Shown: one piece after another, positions 14,610 through 23,486 of the stretch
Numbering within the stretch: position 1 is the first letter of the stretch
Layout: every line of letters begins with the position of its first letter
Source of the DNA: Cyclobacteriaceae bacterium
Lineage (GTDB): Bacteria > Bacteroidota > Bacteroidia > Cytophagales > Cyclobacteriaceae
DNA length: 41,272 bases
Assembly (NCBI GenBank): GCA_025350305.1
Contig: JANXYC010000074.1
Coordinates: 1 to 41,272, forward strand
Direction of reading: 5' to 3'
Position numbers and translations under genes: made by a program
The notes under the pieces: model-generated
The model's database searches: none
The model's input: only the letters and a program-made list of their open reading frames with translations
What the model was told of the DNA's origin: nothing

Positions 14610-15479
14610 ATGAAAAACAGAACAATATCATCATTACTCTACGGTCACATGGTTGACATGGGTGGTCTGCCGGTGCGGCAACCGTTGCCCACGCAACGTA
14701 TGGAGCAAATCGATCCCTTTCTTTTGCTACATCACGCCGATATCAAAGTGCCTGCCGATCTTCAACCAGATCATGCTGGCGTAGGACCGCATCCCCATCG
14801 CGGCTTTTCACCGGTAACCTTCATTTTCAAAGGAGGCGTTCATCACCGTGACAGTCGCGGGAATGATAGTGTTATCTATGCCGGTGGCGCTCAGTGGATG
14901 AATGCGGGTATGGGCATCATCCATAGTGAACGCCCACCGGATGACATTCATGAGATTGGAGGAAGACAGGAGATCATCCAGTTATGGATAAACACACCGG
15001 GCGAGCATAAAATGGATCAGCCGGAATATATTCCGCTTTCTGCTGAAGAATCTCCCAGGTTTACAAGCGAGGATGGGAAAGTTGAAATGAAAGTTTTTTC
15101 CGGGCATATCTTGGGCGTCATCGGGCCTATTCCCTCTCATACTGAGGTGAATGCGGCCACCTTGGAATTTAGAAAGGGCGGAAAAATCGCTGTGCCCCTT
15201 CCTCCACATCACAACACATTAATTTATCTATTAGACGGAAAACTGAACGTTGAGGGATTTGGACTGGTAGAACAATTGAACATCATTCATTTTAAGAATG
15301 ATGGCGAGGGCATCACCGTTGAGGCCCAGGAAAGTACACGGGTGTTGCTTCTGAGCGGAGCGCCTCTTAATGAAGAGGTTGTTTCGTATGGTCCGTTTGT
15401 AATGAACACCCAGACTCAAATCATGGAAGCGATGCGCGATTATCAAAAAGGGAAAATGGGTGTGCTGATAGAAGAGTAA
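14610..15479 (+). CDS. Pirin family protein (bicupin with Pirin_C domain)
   Basis: 289 residues, classical pirin length. N-terminal cupin with His61 and His63 (GPHPHRGF) and His105 and Glu107 (GIIHSERP) as metal ligands; C-terminal Pirin_C domain ~170-275 (FSGHILGVIGPIPSHTEVN, LIYLLDGKLNVEG). It is only distantly similar to the first pirin, so it is not a tandem duplicate. It may be transcribed with it from the MarR-controlled promoter, though a repeat element separates them. Exact activity (quercetinase-like or redox sensor) unknown. Confidence 0.93.
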   Translation: MKNRTISSLLYGHMVDMGGLPVRQPLPTQRMEQIDPFLLLHHADIKVPADLQPDHAGVGPHPHRGFSPVTFIFKGGVHHRDSRGNDSVIYAGGAQWMNAGMGIIHSERPPDDIHEIGGRQEIIQLWINTPGEHKMDQPEYIPLSAEESPRFTSEDGKVEMKVFSGHILGVIGPIPSHTEVNAATLEFRKGGKIAVPLPPHHNTLIYLLDGKLNVEGFGLVEQLNIIHFKNDGEGITVEAQESTRVLLLSGAPLNEEVVSYGPFVMNTQTQIMEAMRDYQKGKMGVLIEE

Positions 15480-15562
15480 TTACCAAACCTGATCGTTTCG
15501 TGTGAACAGCAATGACTGTGTTCATTCAACAATTTGGGCTAAGCCCTGTAACTTTATCTCAA

Positions 15563-15593
15563 AATTTGCCATAGTCTTAGGCCGGTGGCAATT
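15563..15593. repeat. Palindromic interspersed repeat (TTGCCAC family), copy 2
   Basis: AATTTGCCA and GGTGGCAATT arms around a TCTTAGGCC core; relative of 8678-8707 and 20836-20866. A short GGGCTAAGCCC palindrome stands just before it (~15536). Confidence 0.6.
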
Positions 15594-15679
15594 CACATGG
15601 ACTTAGAGCAACGCGACTCTTAGAAATGCACCCGATGGATGAAGGTATTTAATCAAAAGTAAAAAAAGGTAACTTGACA

Positions 15680-16273
15680 ATGGGAACAAATGCGATGAAA
15701 ACATCTTCTGATATTGAGTCGCCCGTGTTGGAGGTGATAAAGTGCCGCAGGAGCAGGCGGGCTTATTCATCCAGGCCGATAGAGGCGGAGAAAATAAAAT
15801 CACTTTTCGAAGCAGCGCGCTGGGCTCCTTCCAGCATGAACGATCAGCCGTGGACTTATATCTATGCCACGAAGGAACAGCCTGAATTGTGGAGCAAACT
15901 TTTTGACTCCCTGAATGAAAGCAATAAAGTGTGGGCGACAAATGCGCCGATATTAGTGTTGAGCATGGTGCGAACACATTTTACCGTGAATGGACAGCCA
16001 AACAGTTCTGCCAGGTATGATTTAGGCGGGGCCAATGCTTTTCTCGTCTTACAAGCCACCGAATTGGGGTTAAACATTCACCAGATGGGAGGCTTCGATC
16101 ACCAAAAGGCGATTGTCAATTTGAATGTCCCCGACGGTTATGAACTTGGTGTGATGATGGCCATCGGGTATCACGGCAATCCGGAGACGCTGTCGGAAAA
16201 TCTCCAGCAACGTGAAGTAGCACCACGCCAGCGCTACGTGCAGCAGGAGTTTGTGATGAATACAACTTTCTGA
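15680..16273 (+). CDS. Nitroreductase family protein
   Basis: 197 residues from the ATG at 15680 (ATG at 15695 is an alternative; the frame also opens with TTG at 15674). FMN-binding signatures are IKCRRSRRAYSSRPI, FEAARWAPSSMNDQPW and the C-terminal GYELGVMMAIGYHG. These proteins are NAD(P)H-dependent flavin oxidoreductases acting on nitroaromatics, quinones or similar compounds in the cytoplasm. It follows the two pirins on the same strand after 200 bases with a repeat between; participation in the same stress response is possible but not shown. Confidence 0.92.
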   Translation: MGTNAMKTSSDIESPVLEVIKCRRSRRAYSSRPIEAEKIKSLFEAARWAPSSMNDQPWTYIYATKEQPELWSKLFDSLNESNKVWATNAPILVLSMVRTHFTVNGQPNSSARYDLGGANAFLVLQATELGLNIHQMGGFDHQKAIVNLNVPDGYELGVMMAIGYHGNPETLSENLQQREVAPRQRYVQQEFVMNTTF

Positions 16274-16317
16274 AATTCCGAGAATGCATTTCATGCAACG
16301 TGCGAAAAGGAAAATGC

Positions 16318-16395
16318 AAAGTCTGCCAAGTGGGGGTCTAAAACTTTGCGCCCCGATGGCTATCGGACCTTTGCGAATTAATTTTACGGCCTTTG
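16318..16395. repeat. Repeat-like stretch with CTTTGCG units and a small hairpin
   Basis: Three ACTTTGCG/CCTTTGCG words and a CCGAT-GGCT-ATCGG hairpin (16353-16366) lie between the nitroreductase and the tRNA. The wording resembles interspersed repeats of Bacteroidota genomes. Confidence 0.4.
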
Positions 16396-16478
16396 CGAGC
16401 ATGCATTTTTAACACATGCTCATTCGAAGAAACCCCATTACAACCACACTCCGATTTTGCTATCTTCGCCCCTTATTT

Positions 16479-16553
16479 GGGGTCTTAGCTCAGCTGGTTT
16501 AGAGCACTACCTTGACAGGGTAGGGGTCGAGGGTTCGAATCCCTCAGATCCCA
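16479..16553 (+). tRNA. tRNA-Val (anticodon GAC)
   Basis: 75 bases fold into a full cloverleaf. The acceptor arms are GGGGTCT and AGATCCC. The D-arm is AGCTCAGCTGGTTTAGAGC. The anticodon stem is CTACC/GGTAG with loop TTGACAG, giving anticodon GAC. The T-arm has GGTTCGAATCC. The discriminator is A and the CCA end is not encoded. TATCTTCG ten bases upstream resembles the -7 box of stable-RNA promoters. Confidence 0.97.
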
Positions 16554-16825
16554 CAGAAGAAAAATTGAATTGAAGAGTACTTGCGTGAGAAGGTCTTATC
16601 CCGACGCATGGGGGTGTTAGCGCTAACTTGACTGGGTTGGGGCCACTTATGGAAAGTGAGTAGACACGTCCCATAAAATAAATATCAAAGACGACTTCTT
16701 TCCGGTACCTCATCAGAAGTAATGACTTTGATTTTCAATCAATAGCTCGAGATTACTGTTCTCAACTAGGAAATACTTTGGGGACCTTATATCAAATAAG
16801 TGGGTGAATGAACTGAACACGTTAA

Positions 16826-17290
16826 TTAAGGTTTTGTTTTTTTGATCTTATCGTATATCCAGTCTATTTCGTGTGAATCGATAGCACCCCGTATCGGCAC
16901 AGTCTGGTTTACGATCATACCCTTGCTTTCAAAAATTCCGGCCACCGTATTGTCAATAACCAAGGCCATCCTGGAATCAGGAAGTCTTCCTGCCAGGATT
17001 TTAAGGATTTTAAAGCCTTCAGGAGAAAGTTTTAAATTGAAGGACTTCAATTGTTTAGCTGCATCAAATTTTATGTCGCTTACAGTTTCAAATTCTGCCG
17101 ATGTGATGACAGGTCCTTTCGGCAAACAATAGGTGGTAGCTCTACTTAATCCGGGCACCAGGTTGGTGCAGCCTATTTTGGTTTCAATAACAATATAGAA
17201 TCCGTTAGACGCTCGTTGAGAATAGGCCTGATGCGTGCCTAAAAAATGAAATGAAATAATTGTTAATGTGACTGAAAGATTTTTGATCAT
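16826..17290 (-). CDS. Secreted protein resembling the SecD P1-head domain
   Basis: 154 residues from the ATG at 17290, which begins a signal peptide (MIKNLSVTLTIISFHFLGTHQAYS); the longer frame to 17326 starts with TTG and would bury it. The mature part reads GFYIVIETKIGCTNL, TTYCLPKGPVITSAEFETVSDIKFD, FNLKLSPEGFKILKIL, MALVIDNTVAGIFESKGMIVNQTVPIRGAIDSHEIDWIY. This order of strands and the pattern of a lasting Val-Ile-Asp hairpin followed by I-x-G resemble the P1 head subdomain of SecD, here as a free exported domain without membrane helices. Two cysteines could pair. Function unknown. Confidence 0.7.
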   Translation of the reverse strand: MIKNLSVTLTIISFHFLGTHQAYSQRASNGFYIVIETKIGCTNLVPGLSRATTYCLPKGPVITSAEFETVSDIKFDAAKQLKSFNLKLSPEGFKILKILAGRLPDSRMALVIDNTVAGIFESKGMIVNQTVPIRGAIDSHEIDWIYDKIKKTKP

Positions 17291-17459
17291 TTGACTAACC
17301 AATGGATTCGCTTTAATAACAATCAACGTGCATTGACTTTATAAAAGTAAATATTTATTTTCTGGATATCTGGGGCAAGCTTCTCAAGGTGCTCCAGCAA
17401 AAATTGCTGGTACACTAACAAAGCTGGAATGAAAATTAGGCCCCTTCTTTTTTCGCTGA

Positions 17460-18956
17460 TCATGTAGACATCGCTAAAAACACCCCATTGGTCCAGCCAA
17501 ATCCATCCTGGTTGGGATATTCGCCACCACTGGCTTCTGCACGATCGCTGCATACATCATATTTCTCCGTCATCTTACCGGTTTTTTGATAGACTTTCAG
17601 ATTAGCATTTGTCCAGTTGAACTTTAGTTGTTTGGTCAAGGCAACCAATCCATACTTCTGCAGACCTCTGTAGGCTATCCACTGCAATGGCGCCCAGCCG
17701 TTGGGAGCATCCCACTGCTGGCCGCTGAACTCAAGTGTCGTGATGAGTCCACCGGCTTTCAGGAATTTTTCCCGGAAAATTCTCTCAACGGCCCCGGCCT
17801 GACCCGGTGAGGCGATTTCAAAAAATAACGGAAATGCCGCCGCCAGCGTATACTGCTCTTTTTGTTTTTGTTTAACGAAGTCAAAATCAAAAAAGAATTT
17901 TTGCTCCTCGTTCCAGCAATATTTTGTGATGGCGGCTTTTCTTTTCGTCGACAACGACAAATAATCGGATGACTTCGTGAGATTGCCGGATAGTTGATAG
18001 GCTTCCGCCAATGTTTGCTCAAGATGCACAAGCAAACAGTTCAGGTCGACCGGAATAATCTCCGTGGTGTGAATTGAACCGAAATCTTTACTGTCCCTGA
18101 ACCAACGGGTGCTGAAGTCCCAACCTGATTCGGCAGCAGCCCGAAGATGACGAAAAAGTTCTGCTGGTTTTTGGCTTGATTGATGGGAAAGTTCCTTATC
18201 CTCTTTAAAAGCTTCCGGCCGCGGAGTATTGTTTTCGTCCCAGTAGCGATTGAGTACGGAACCATCCTGCATACACACCACACGATCGTGCGCTGTATAT
18301 GTTGTAGTAAGAAGATTGGTTCCTTTCATCCAAAACTGATATTCCGTTTCGAGTGATGGTAAATATTTTATAAAAACATCCTTGTGCCCAGCCTCCGAAT
18401 GGATTTCTCTCAGCAACCTCACCATCAATGAAAAGAAGGGAGGTTGCGAACGCCCGATAAAATACGTCCGGTTGCCATTTGGAATGTAGCCGACCTTAAC
18501 GATGAGATAAGCGAAATTGTCAATCATGTTTTGGATGAGATCCGTGCGTCTTGAAATCTGAAGGCCTAACATGGTGAAATAGCTATCCCAATAATAAATC
18601 TCCCGAAAACGCCCACCTGGGACGATGTAAGGATGCGGTAAAGACAGGAGCGATCCTGCTTCGTCGTTCGGTTGACGGGTGAGTACATCCCACAAGGATT
18701 CAATATGTTGTATGGCCGATTTGCTTACATCGCTTTTGTAAGCAGATGAGTATGCCGTGGGTAAGGAAAAATTCGACGCAACAAATTTTTTCAGGTCGAA
18801 GCCGGATGAATTTCCTTGGTTCAGATAGTCCTTGTTAATTTCCTTCAGCGGACGTTTCGGCAGACAATCCGGAAATGTTTTTCCATCGCCCAGAACATTT
18901 TTAAGTTGAACTTCTTCAAATAAAAGACCGAGTTCGTGGATTTGAGGTTCTTTCAT
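17460..18956 (-). CDS. treF: Alpha,alpha-trehalase (GH37)
   Basis: 498 residues. Both trehalase signatures are present: PGGRFREIYYWDSY (113-126) and QWDAPNGWAP. The catalytic pair by comparison with E. coli Tre37A is Asp280 (SGWDFSTRW) and Glu479 (GGEYPNQDGFGW). There is no signal peptide, so it should be cytoplasmic, as TreF. It hydrolyses trehalose to two glucose. The next gene downstream is far away on the same strand; upstream, after 99 bases containing an inverted repeat, stands an MFS transporter that may import trehalose or export glucose. Confidence 0.96.
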   Translation of the reverse strand: MKEPQIHELGLLFEEVQLKNVLGDGKTFPDCLPKRPLKEINKDYLNQGNSSGFDLKKFVASNFSLPTAYSSAYKSDVSKSAIQHIESLWDVLTRQPNDEAGSLLSLPHPYIVPGGRFREIYYWDSYFTMLGLQISRRTDLIQNMIDNFAYLIVKVGYIPNGNRTYFIGRSQPPFFSLMVRLLREIHSEAGHKDVFIKYLPSLETEYQFWMKGTNLLTTTYTAHDRVVCMQDGSVLNRYWDENNTPRPEAFKEDKELSHQSSQKPAELFRHLRAAAESGWDFSTRWFRDSKDFGSIHTTEIIPVDLNCLLVHLEQTLAEAYQLSGNLTKSSDYLSLSTKRKAAITKYCWNEEQKFFFDFDFVKQKQKEQYTLAAAFPLFFEIASPGQAGAVERIFREKFLKAGGLITTLEFSGQQWDAPNGWAPLQWIAYRGLQKYGLVALTKQLKFNWTNANLKVYQKTGKMTEKYDVCSDRAEASGGEYPNQDGFGWTNGVFLAMST

Positions 18957-18975
18957 TCGCGTAAGTTGTAGCTTT

Positions 18976-19064
18976 TTAACCGCGGAGTCGCGGAGACGCT
19001 AAGGTTATTTAATTTGCCAATTAGTGAAATCATTTTTTTGGTTATCCTTGGCGCTTTAGCGGTC
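18976..19064. repeat. Inverted repeat between trehalase and MFS genes
   Basis: AACCGCGGAGTCGCGGAGACGC with CTAAGG (18978-19004) pairs imperfectly with CCTTGGCGCTTTAGCGGT (19046-19063). The right arm overlaps the last codons and the stop codon of the MFS gene. It is of the CGC-AAG type widespread in this phylum. Confidence 0.6.
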
Positions 19065-20297
19065 AATATTCTCCGATTTCTTTTGGATCCGGTTGAAGAA
19101 GAAAAGGCAAACCAATAAAATTCCGATGGGAACTAACGAAAAATAAAAAGCCGTCTGGCCACCATAAGCTTCGAAAATATTTCCGGTAATGATGGAGCCT
19201 GTCGTTCCGCCCAGGGCAGAAAAGATTACGATCAATCCAGACATCGGAGCGTGCTGCCGTGGAGGCAGCGTACTCAAAATTACTGAATTGATGGCCGGAT
19301 AGATCGGTGCAATGAATAGGCCGATCAAGGGAAACACAAATGCTCCCAACGGAGCATCCGCCCAGCCGGTCACGGCATGACCCGCAGTACGTTGTGCCAA
19401 TGGGATAGCAACGAGCACAAGAATGCCCGCAGAGAAGAGACAGATCATCAACACGTAAAACCAATGTATTCTACGCAAGACAATCCCCGCTGCAAATCTT
19501 CCAATGGCCGTAGACGCAGCGAGGATGCTGGCCATTTGAATGCTTAACGTCGCTGGCAGACTCAGCACTTTGCTGTTGAAAGTTGGAAGCCAACTCATAA
19601 TGCTTTGTTCAATCAACACATAGGTAAAAGCACTTACAATGAAAACAAGGACGAGTGGAGCAAGGGCAAGTTTTACCATCTCCTTAAAATCTTCGAGGAA
19701 GGATTTGGAGACGTTTGTTCTTACAGACGATTCATCCAGGGAAGTGCTCAACAACAGGAGGAATGCCACCAGGGAGATTCCCGCCAATACATAATAGACA
19801 TTCAGCCAACCGGCAGATTGTGCTTGCGTATCATCCACAAAGGCGCTGAAAATGAAATAGCCGGTAAGAATGCCCACCATGAAAAATGATTCAATGAAAT
19901 TCATGAAGCTGGCGTGCTCCTTCTTGTTCTTCGTTATGATCCCGATCGTGGCGTACACCGACACTTTGATCAACGCAAAGCAAGTACCCGTAGCGGCGAA
20001 CAAAAGTTTAGTCATGGCAAAACTGCCAAGGGAAGGCATCAGTAAACACACCATCGCAATAAACCCCAATGCAAGCAGCATGGCATTTTTGTATCCAATG
20101 CGTGTGATGTACGACGCCACCAGGAATGAAACAATGGCAATGCTCAGATCTTTAAAGGCCTCCAGCACACTGGCGGATGATTCGGACACGCCGTAATTAC
20201 TCTGCACCTGAAGGATCACGGTGCCAACGCTATTGAGTAAAATGGCAAAGACGAAGTAATTAAGGAAGAGCGATAGTTTTATTTTCCAGTGGGACAT
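19056..20297 (-). CDS. MFS transporter, sugar-type
   Basis: 413 residues with about twelve hydrophobic helices: N-terminal LSLFLNYFVFAILLNSVGTVILQVQ, a cytoplasmic loop near ITRIGYKN after helix 2, and a central charged loop (SLDESSVRTNVSKSFLEDFKEM). The layout resembles the FucP/TsgA-like sugar symporter branch more than drug exporters. Placed upstream of trehalase on the same strand, it may carry trehalose or a related sugar across the inner membrane. Its last two codons and stop lie inside an interspersed inverted repeat. Confidence 0.85.
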   Translation of the reverse strand: MSHWKIKLSLFLNYFVFAILLNSVGTVILQVQSNYGVSESSASVLEAFKDLSIAIVSFLVASYITRIGYKNAMLLALGFIAMVCLLMPSLGSFAMTKLLFAATGTCFALIKVSVYATIGIITKNKKEHASFMNFIESFFMVGILTGYFIFSAFVDDTQAQSAGWLNVYYVLAGISLVAFLLLLSTSLDESSVRTNVSKSFLEDFKEMVKLALAPLVLVFIVSAFTYVLIEQSIMSWLPTFNSKVLSLPATLSIQMASILAASTAIGRFAAGIVLRRIHWFYVLMICLFSAGILVLVAIPLAQRTAGHAVTGWADAPLGAFVFPLIGLFIAPIYPAINSVILSTLPPRQHAPMSGLIVIFSALGGTTGSIITGNIFEAYGGQTAFYFSLVPIGILLVCLFFFNRIQKKSENIDR

Positions 20298-20333
20298 GAC
20301 ACTTTTTTTAATCTGATTCGGGCTTTGGTCAGC

Positions 20334-20729
20334 TCATTTCATATAGCCGGATTTCTTCCAGGCCTGTACACCTTTCTTTAGCATTATGTCGAGTTCTTTT
20401 GCATTCAACTGCTCCATCTTCTTAAAGTTAAAGCACGTTTTGCCCTTTAGGCTCTTGATGAGGGTGGGGATGATGTCTTGATAATCCTTTTTGAGATAGT
20501 AAATCGGAAAGAAATAAAAGCTCACCATATCTTTACGAGCCACCACGGAAGAAAAATACATCCCGGGGACAATCTTCTTCTTGCTTCCATAAGGTACGGG
20601 CTTATTTCCGATCAATTCATACACGATACCTTCCTTGTTCTGGCTGACAGCCATTGGGGGATTGTGTTTTTCGAGTGCTGCCTTCAACGTTTCGAAAATT
20701 CTGTTGCGGTCTTCAGGGGTCAGCGGCAT
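20334..20729 (-). CDS. DUF1801 (YdhG-like) family protein
   Basis: 131 residues from the ATG at 20729; a longer TTG form to 20747 is less likely. The segment VYELIGNKPVPYGSKKKIVPGMYFSSVVARKDMVSFYFFPIYYLKK and the end GKTCFNFKKMEQLNAKELDIMLKKGVQAW match the small DUF1801 fold related to frataxin-like iron chaperones. No signal peptide, cytoplasmic. Function unproven. Confidence 0.75.
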   Translation of the reverse strand: MPLTPEDRNRIFETLKAALEKHNPPMAVSQNKEGIVYELIGNKPVPYGSKKKIVPGMYFSSVVARKDMVSFYFFPIYYLKKDYQDIIPTLIKSLKGKTCFNFKKMEQLNAKELDIMLKKGVQAWKKSGYMK

Positions 20730-20835
20730 ATTTGATTTTATGTCCAAACGTACGGGATTTTTTTAAACAAACGCCTCCCGTCCTGCGATTGCTTATGTCA
20801 GATTGTTGCAAACTTCTTAGTAGTTCATGTGTGCC

Positions 20836-20866
20836 AAATTGCCACTGGCTTAAGCCCGTGGCAACT
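20836..20866. repeat. Palindromic interspersed repeat (TTGCCAC family), copy 3
   Basis: The best-preserved copy: arms TTGCCAC and GTGGCAA, core GGCTTAAGCC, one unpaired base each side (20839-20864). It lies three bases beyond the oxyR stop and could act as its terminator. Confidence 0.75.
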
Positions 20867-20868
20867 GA

Positions 20869-21804
20869 TTAAATATCCAGCACTCTTTTTTTCTGTGCTT
20901 TACCAATGGTGGGGGGCAGTTGTTTTTCAATTTCCGATTTTAAGGCTTCCAGTAAGCTTGTGCGATGGAAGTTCTTATTAATGACCAGACTTATCTCACG
21001 GACTGGTTTAGGGTGGGCGAACTCCCTGATTTTTTCCTTTTGTTTTTTGTTAAGGTCCAGGGTGGCAAGATGGGGCAGAATGGTGATCCCCTGATGATGG
21101 TCCACCAGATTTTTTAATGTTTCAATACTTCCAGACTCATAGTGAAGGCGGTCGCTTTGAAAATCTTTCTTCTTTAGCTCACATAGATCAAGTACCTGGT
21201 TGCGCAAGCAATGCCCTTCTTCCAGCAGCCAGAGTTTGCTGAGGTCAATGTCCTTTGGTAATAGATATTTTTTTTTGGGTAATTTTTCGCCGGCAGCCAC
21301 ATAGGCAAAGAACTCCTCGTAAAACACAGGATGCTCTTCCAGTCTTGGGTCATTCAACGGCGTGGCCAACAGACCAATGTCGATGTCGCCGTTTTTTAGT
21401 GAGTTGATGATTCCATCGGTCACCAACTCCCGGATACTGATTTTCAGCAAAGGGTATTTCCCGGCAAACGATTTTAGAAACAAGGGAAGTAAGTAAGGTG
21501 CCAGGGTGGGTATCACAGCCAATTTCATCTCTCCCGAAATTTCATGTTTCAGCCGTTTGGCAAATTCCCGCATACGACTTACATCCGCCATGATTTGTTT
21601 GGCCCGTGCAATAATCTCTTCCCCTTCAGGTGTGGGCACGACCGGCTGCTTGCTTCGATCGAAAATCCGTACACCCAGTTCCTCTTCCAGTTTTTGAACC
21701 ATCATGCTGAGCGTTGGCTGGGTTACGAAGGTTTTTTCTGCGGCTTTTGCAAAGTGGCGGTGCGCATCGACGGCAATAATGTAATCAAGTTGATGGAAGT
21801 TCAT
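20869..21804 (-). CDS. oxyR: LysR family peroxide sensor OxyR
   Basis: 311 residues: N-terminal LysR helix-turn-helix (FAKAAEKTFVTQPTLSMMVQKLEEELGVRIFDR) and a substrate domain with the redox cysteines Cys199 (EEGHCLRNQ) and Cys208 (LDLCELK) at the same positions as in E. coli OxyR. Peroxide oxidises them to a disulfide and turns the protein into an activator. It is divergent from a catalase gene, with a recognisable OxyR box directly beside its start codon, so both autoregulation and catalase control are likely. Confidence 0.96.
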   Translation of the reverse strand: MNFHQLDYIIAVDAHRHFAKAAEKTFVTQPTLSMMVQKLEEELGVRIFDRSKQPVVPTPEGEEIIARAKQIMADVSRMREFAKRLKHEISGEMKLAVIPTLAPYLLPLFLKSFAGKYPLLKISIRELVTDGIINSLKNGDIDIGLLATPLNDPRLEEHPVFYEEFFAYVAAGEKLPKKKYLLPKDIDLSKLWLLEEGHCLRNQVLDLCELKKKDFQSDRLHYESGSIETLKNLVDHHQGITILPHLATLDLNKKQKEKIREFAHPKPVREISLVINKNFHRTSLLEALKSEIEKQLPPTIGKAQKKRVLDI

Positions 21805-21807
21805 CTT

Positions 21808-21843
21808 ATAGAGAGAATCTATGCAAAGATAGATAATATCAGT
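21808..21843. promoter_or_regulatory. OxyR binding site between oxyR and catalase
   Basis: ATAG-N7-CTAT-N6-ATAG-N7-CAGT: three of four quarter-sites match the OxyR consensus (ATAG-N7-CTAT twice, spaced seven bases), with one base less in the middle and a degenerate fourth unit. It begins four bases upstream of the oxyR start codon and ends 67 bases before the catalase ATG. Confidence 0.75.
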
Positions 21844-21910
21844 TTGATTTATTGGCCAAATGGATTCACCTTACTGGTTCTTAGGAATCCATTTACAAAT
21901 CCAAAACGAT

Positions 21911-23431
21911 ATGAGTAACGACAAAGACAAGAAAACAAAGCTCACGACTGCCTCCGGAAGGCCGTTTGTAGAGAATGAGAACACCCAGAGTGTTGGCCCG
22001 CGCGGCCCCCTTCTCCTACAGGATTATATTTTGCATGAGAAAATGGCGCATTTCAACCGCGAACGTATTCCTGAACGGGTGGTTCATGCCAAGGGAAGTG
22101 GCGCTTTTGGATCATTTACTGTCACGCACGATATAACCAAATACACGAAGGCTAAGATTTTCAGTAAAATTGGTAAGCAGACCCGCATGCTTCTTCGCTT
22201 CTCAACTGTCGGTGGCGAAAAAGGCAGCGCCGACACCGAACGAGATCCCCGTGGCTTTGCTATGAAATTCTACACGGAGGATGGCAACTGGGATTTGGTG
22301 GGTAACAATACGCCCGTATTCTTCGTCAAGGATCCGAAAAAATTCGGAGACTTTATTCATACGCAAAAACGCGACCCGCATACAAATCTGAAAAGTCCAA
22401 CGATGATGTGGGATTACTGGAGCTTGAACCCGGAGAGCCTGCACCAGGTGTTGATCCTGATGAGCGATCGTGGAACACCGGTCGGGTATCGTCACATGAA
22501 CGGATATGGAAGTCATACGTATTCGCTGATCAACTTAAAGAATGAGCGGACTTGGGTGAAGTTCCATTTCAAAACTGCGCAGGGAATAAAGAACTTTCTC
22601 AACAAGGAGGCCAGCGATATGCGCGGAATTGACCCTGACTTCTCGCAGCGTGACCTGGTAGAGCATATCCAGAAGGGAAGTTTCCCGAAGTGGAATGTCA
22701 AAATACAAGTAATGACCGATGAGCAGGCAAAAAACTTTCGCTGGAATCCCTTCGACCTAACAAAAGTATGGTCGCATAAAGAGTTTCCGTTGATGGATGT
22801 CGGAGTGGCCGAGTTAAACGAAAATCCGAAAAACTATTTTGCTGAAATTGAACAATCGGCCTTTGCCCCGGCACACATTGTAGATGGTATCGGTTATTCA
22901 CCCGATAAAATGCTGCAGGGTCGTTTGCTTTCTTATCCGGATGCACATCGTCATCGCCTGGGAGCCAATTATGAACAGATCCCGGTAAACAAATGTCCGT
23001 ACATGGTAGCCAACCATCAGCGCGATGGACAGATGCGCGTGGATGGTAACGGAGGCGATGCGCCAAATTACTGGCCGAACAGTTTTGATGGAATTTATGC
23101 TGATCCGTCATACAAAGAGCCTGCGCAGGCCTTGGAAAGCACGGTCGCAGACTGGTTTGATCGCAACGGCGCAAACGATAATGACCATTATACACAACCC
23201 GGCAATTTGTTCCGTGACGTAATGAATGCCGAACAAAAGGCCAACACTATCAATAACATTGTAGGTGCCATGAGCGGCATCACAGGCCCCAAGCGCGACA
23301 TCATCATCAATCGCCAGTTGTGTCATTGGTTCCGCGCCGATGCAAACCTGGGAAAGGGTGTGGCAAAGGGACTTGGTGTCAACATCGATGCTGTGATGGA
23401 TGCAATGAAGCACGAGCCAGCACTGGTGTGA
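21911..23431 (+). CDS. katA: Catalase (monofunctional, small-subunit haem type)
   Basis: 506 residues from the ATG at 21911; the frame extends to 21860 without a start that fits the family. Haem-catalase signatures: NRERIPERVVHAKGSGAFG with catalytic His59, Asn132 in LVGNNTPVFFVKD, and the proximal haem ligand Tyr342 in RLLSYPDAHRHRLG. The length fits clade 3 enzymes. It removes hydrogen peroxide in the cytoplasm. The divergent oxyR and intervening OxyR box indicate peroxide induction. A terminator follows. Confidence 0.97.
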   Translation: MSNDKDKKTKLTTASGRPFVENENTQSVGPRGPLLLQDYILHEKMAHFNRERIPERVVHAKGSGAFGSFTVTHDITKYTKAKIFSKIGKQTRMLLRFSTVGGEKGSADTERDPRGFAMKFYTEDGNWDLVGNNTPVFFVKDPKKFGDFIHTQKRDPHTNLKSPTMMWDYWSLNPESLHQVLILMSDRGTPVGYRHMNGYGSHTYSLINLKNERTWVKFHFKTAQGIKNFLNKEASDMRGIDPDFSQRDLVEHIQKGSFPKWNVKIQVMTDEQAKNFRWNPFDLTKVWSHKEFPLMDVGVAELNENPKNYFAEIEQSAFAPAHIVDGIGYSPDKMLQGRLLSYPDAHRHRLGANYEQIPVNKCPYMVANHQRDGQMRVDGNGGDAPNYWPNSFDGIYADPSYKEPAQALESTVADWFDRNGANDNDHYTQPGNLFRDVMNAEQKANTINNIVGAMSGITGPKRDIIINRQLCHWFRADANLGKGVAKGLGVNIDAVMDAMKHEPALV

Positions 23432-23449
23432 TCACAGCAAGAACTTTCA

Positions 23450-23474
23450 AAAAAGGGGACCGTGTCTCCTTTTT
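23450..23474 (+). terminator. Rho-independent terminator of catalase
   Basis: AAAAAGGGGAC pairs with GTCTCCTTTTT around a three-base loop (one G-U pair), right arm ending in a T-run, 18 bases after the catalase stop. Confidence 0.8.
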
Positions 23475-23486
23475 ATTCTTCTTTTT

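Noticed and set aside
15502..15525. TGAACA/TGTTCA hairpin after the second pirin as terminator
   Set aside because: Only six pairs, a ten-base loop and no T-run; too weak to call.
16507..16713. 68-residue minus-strand frame ending in GSEGFEPSTPTLSR
   Set aside because: This is the well-known false protein made by the antisense of a tRNA; it overlaps the tRNA-Val.
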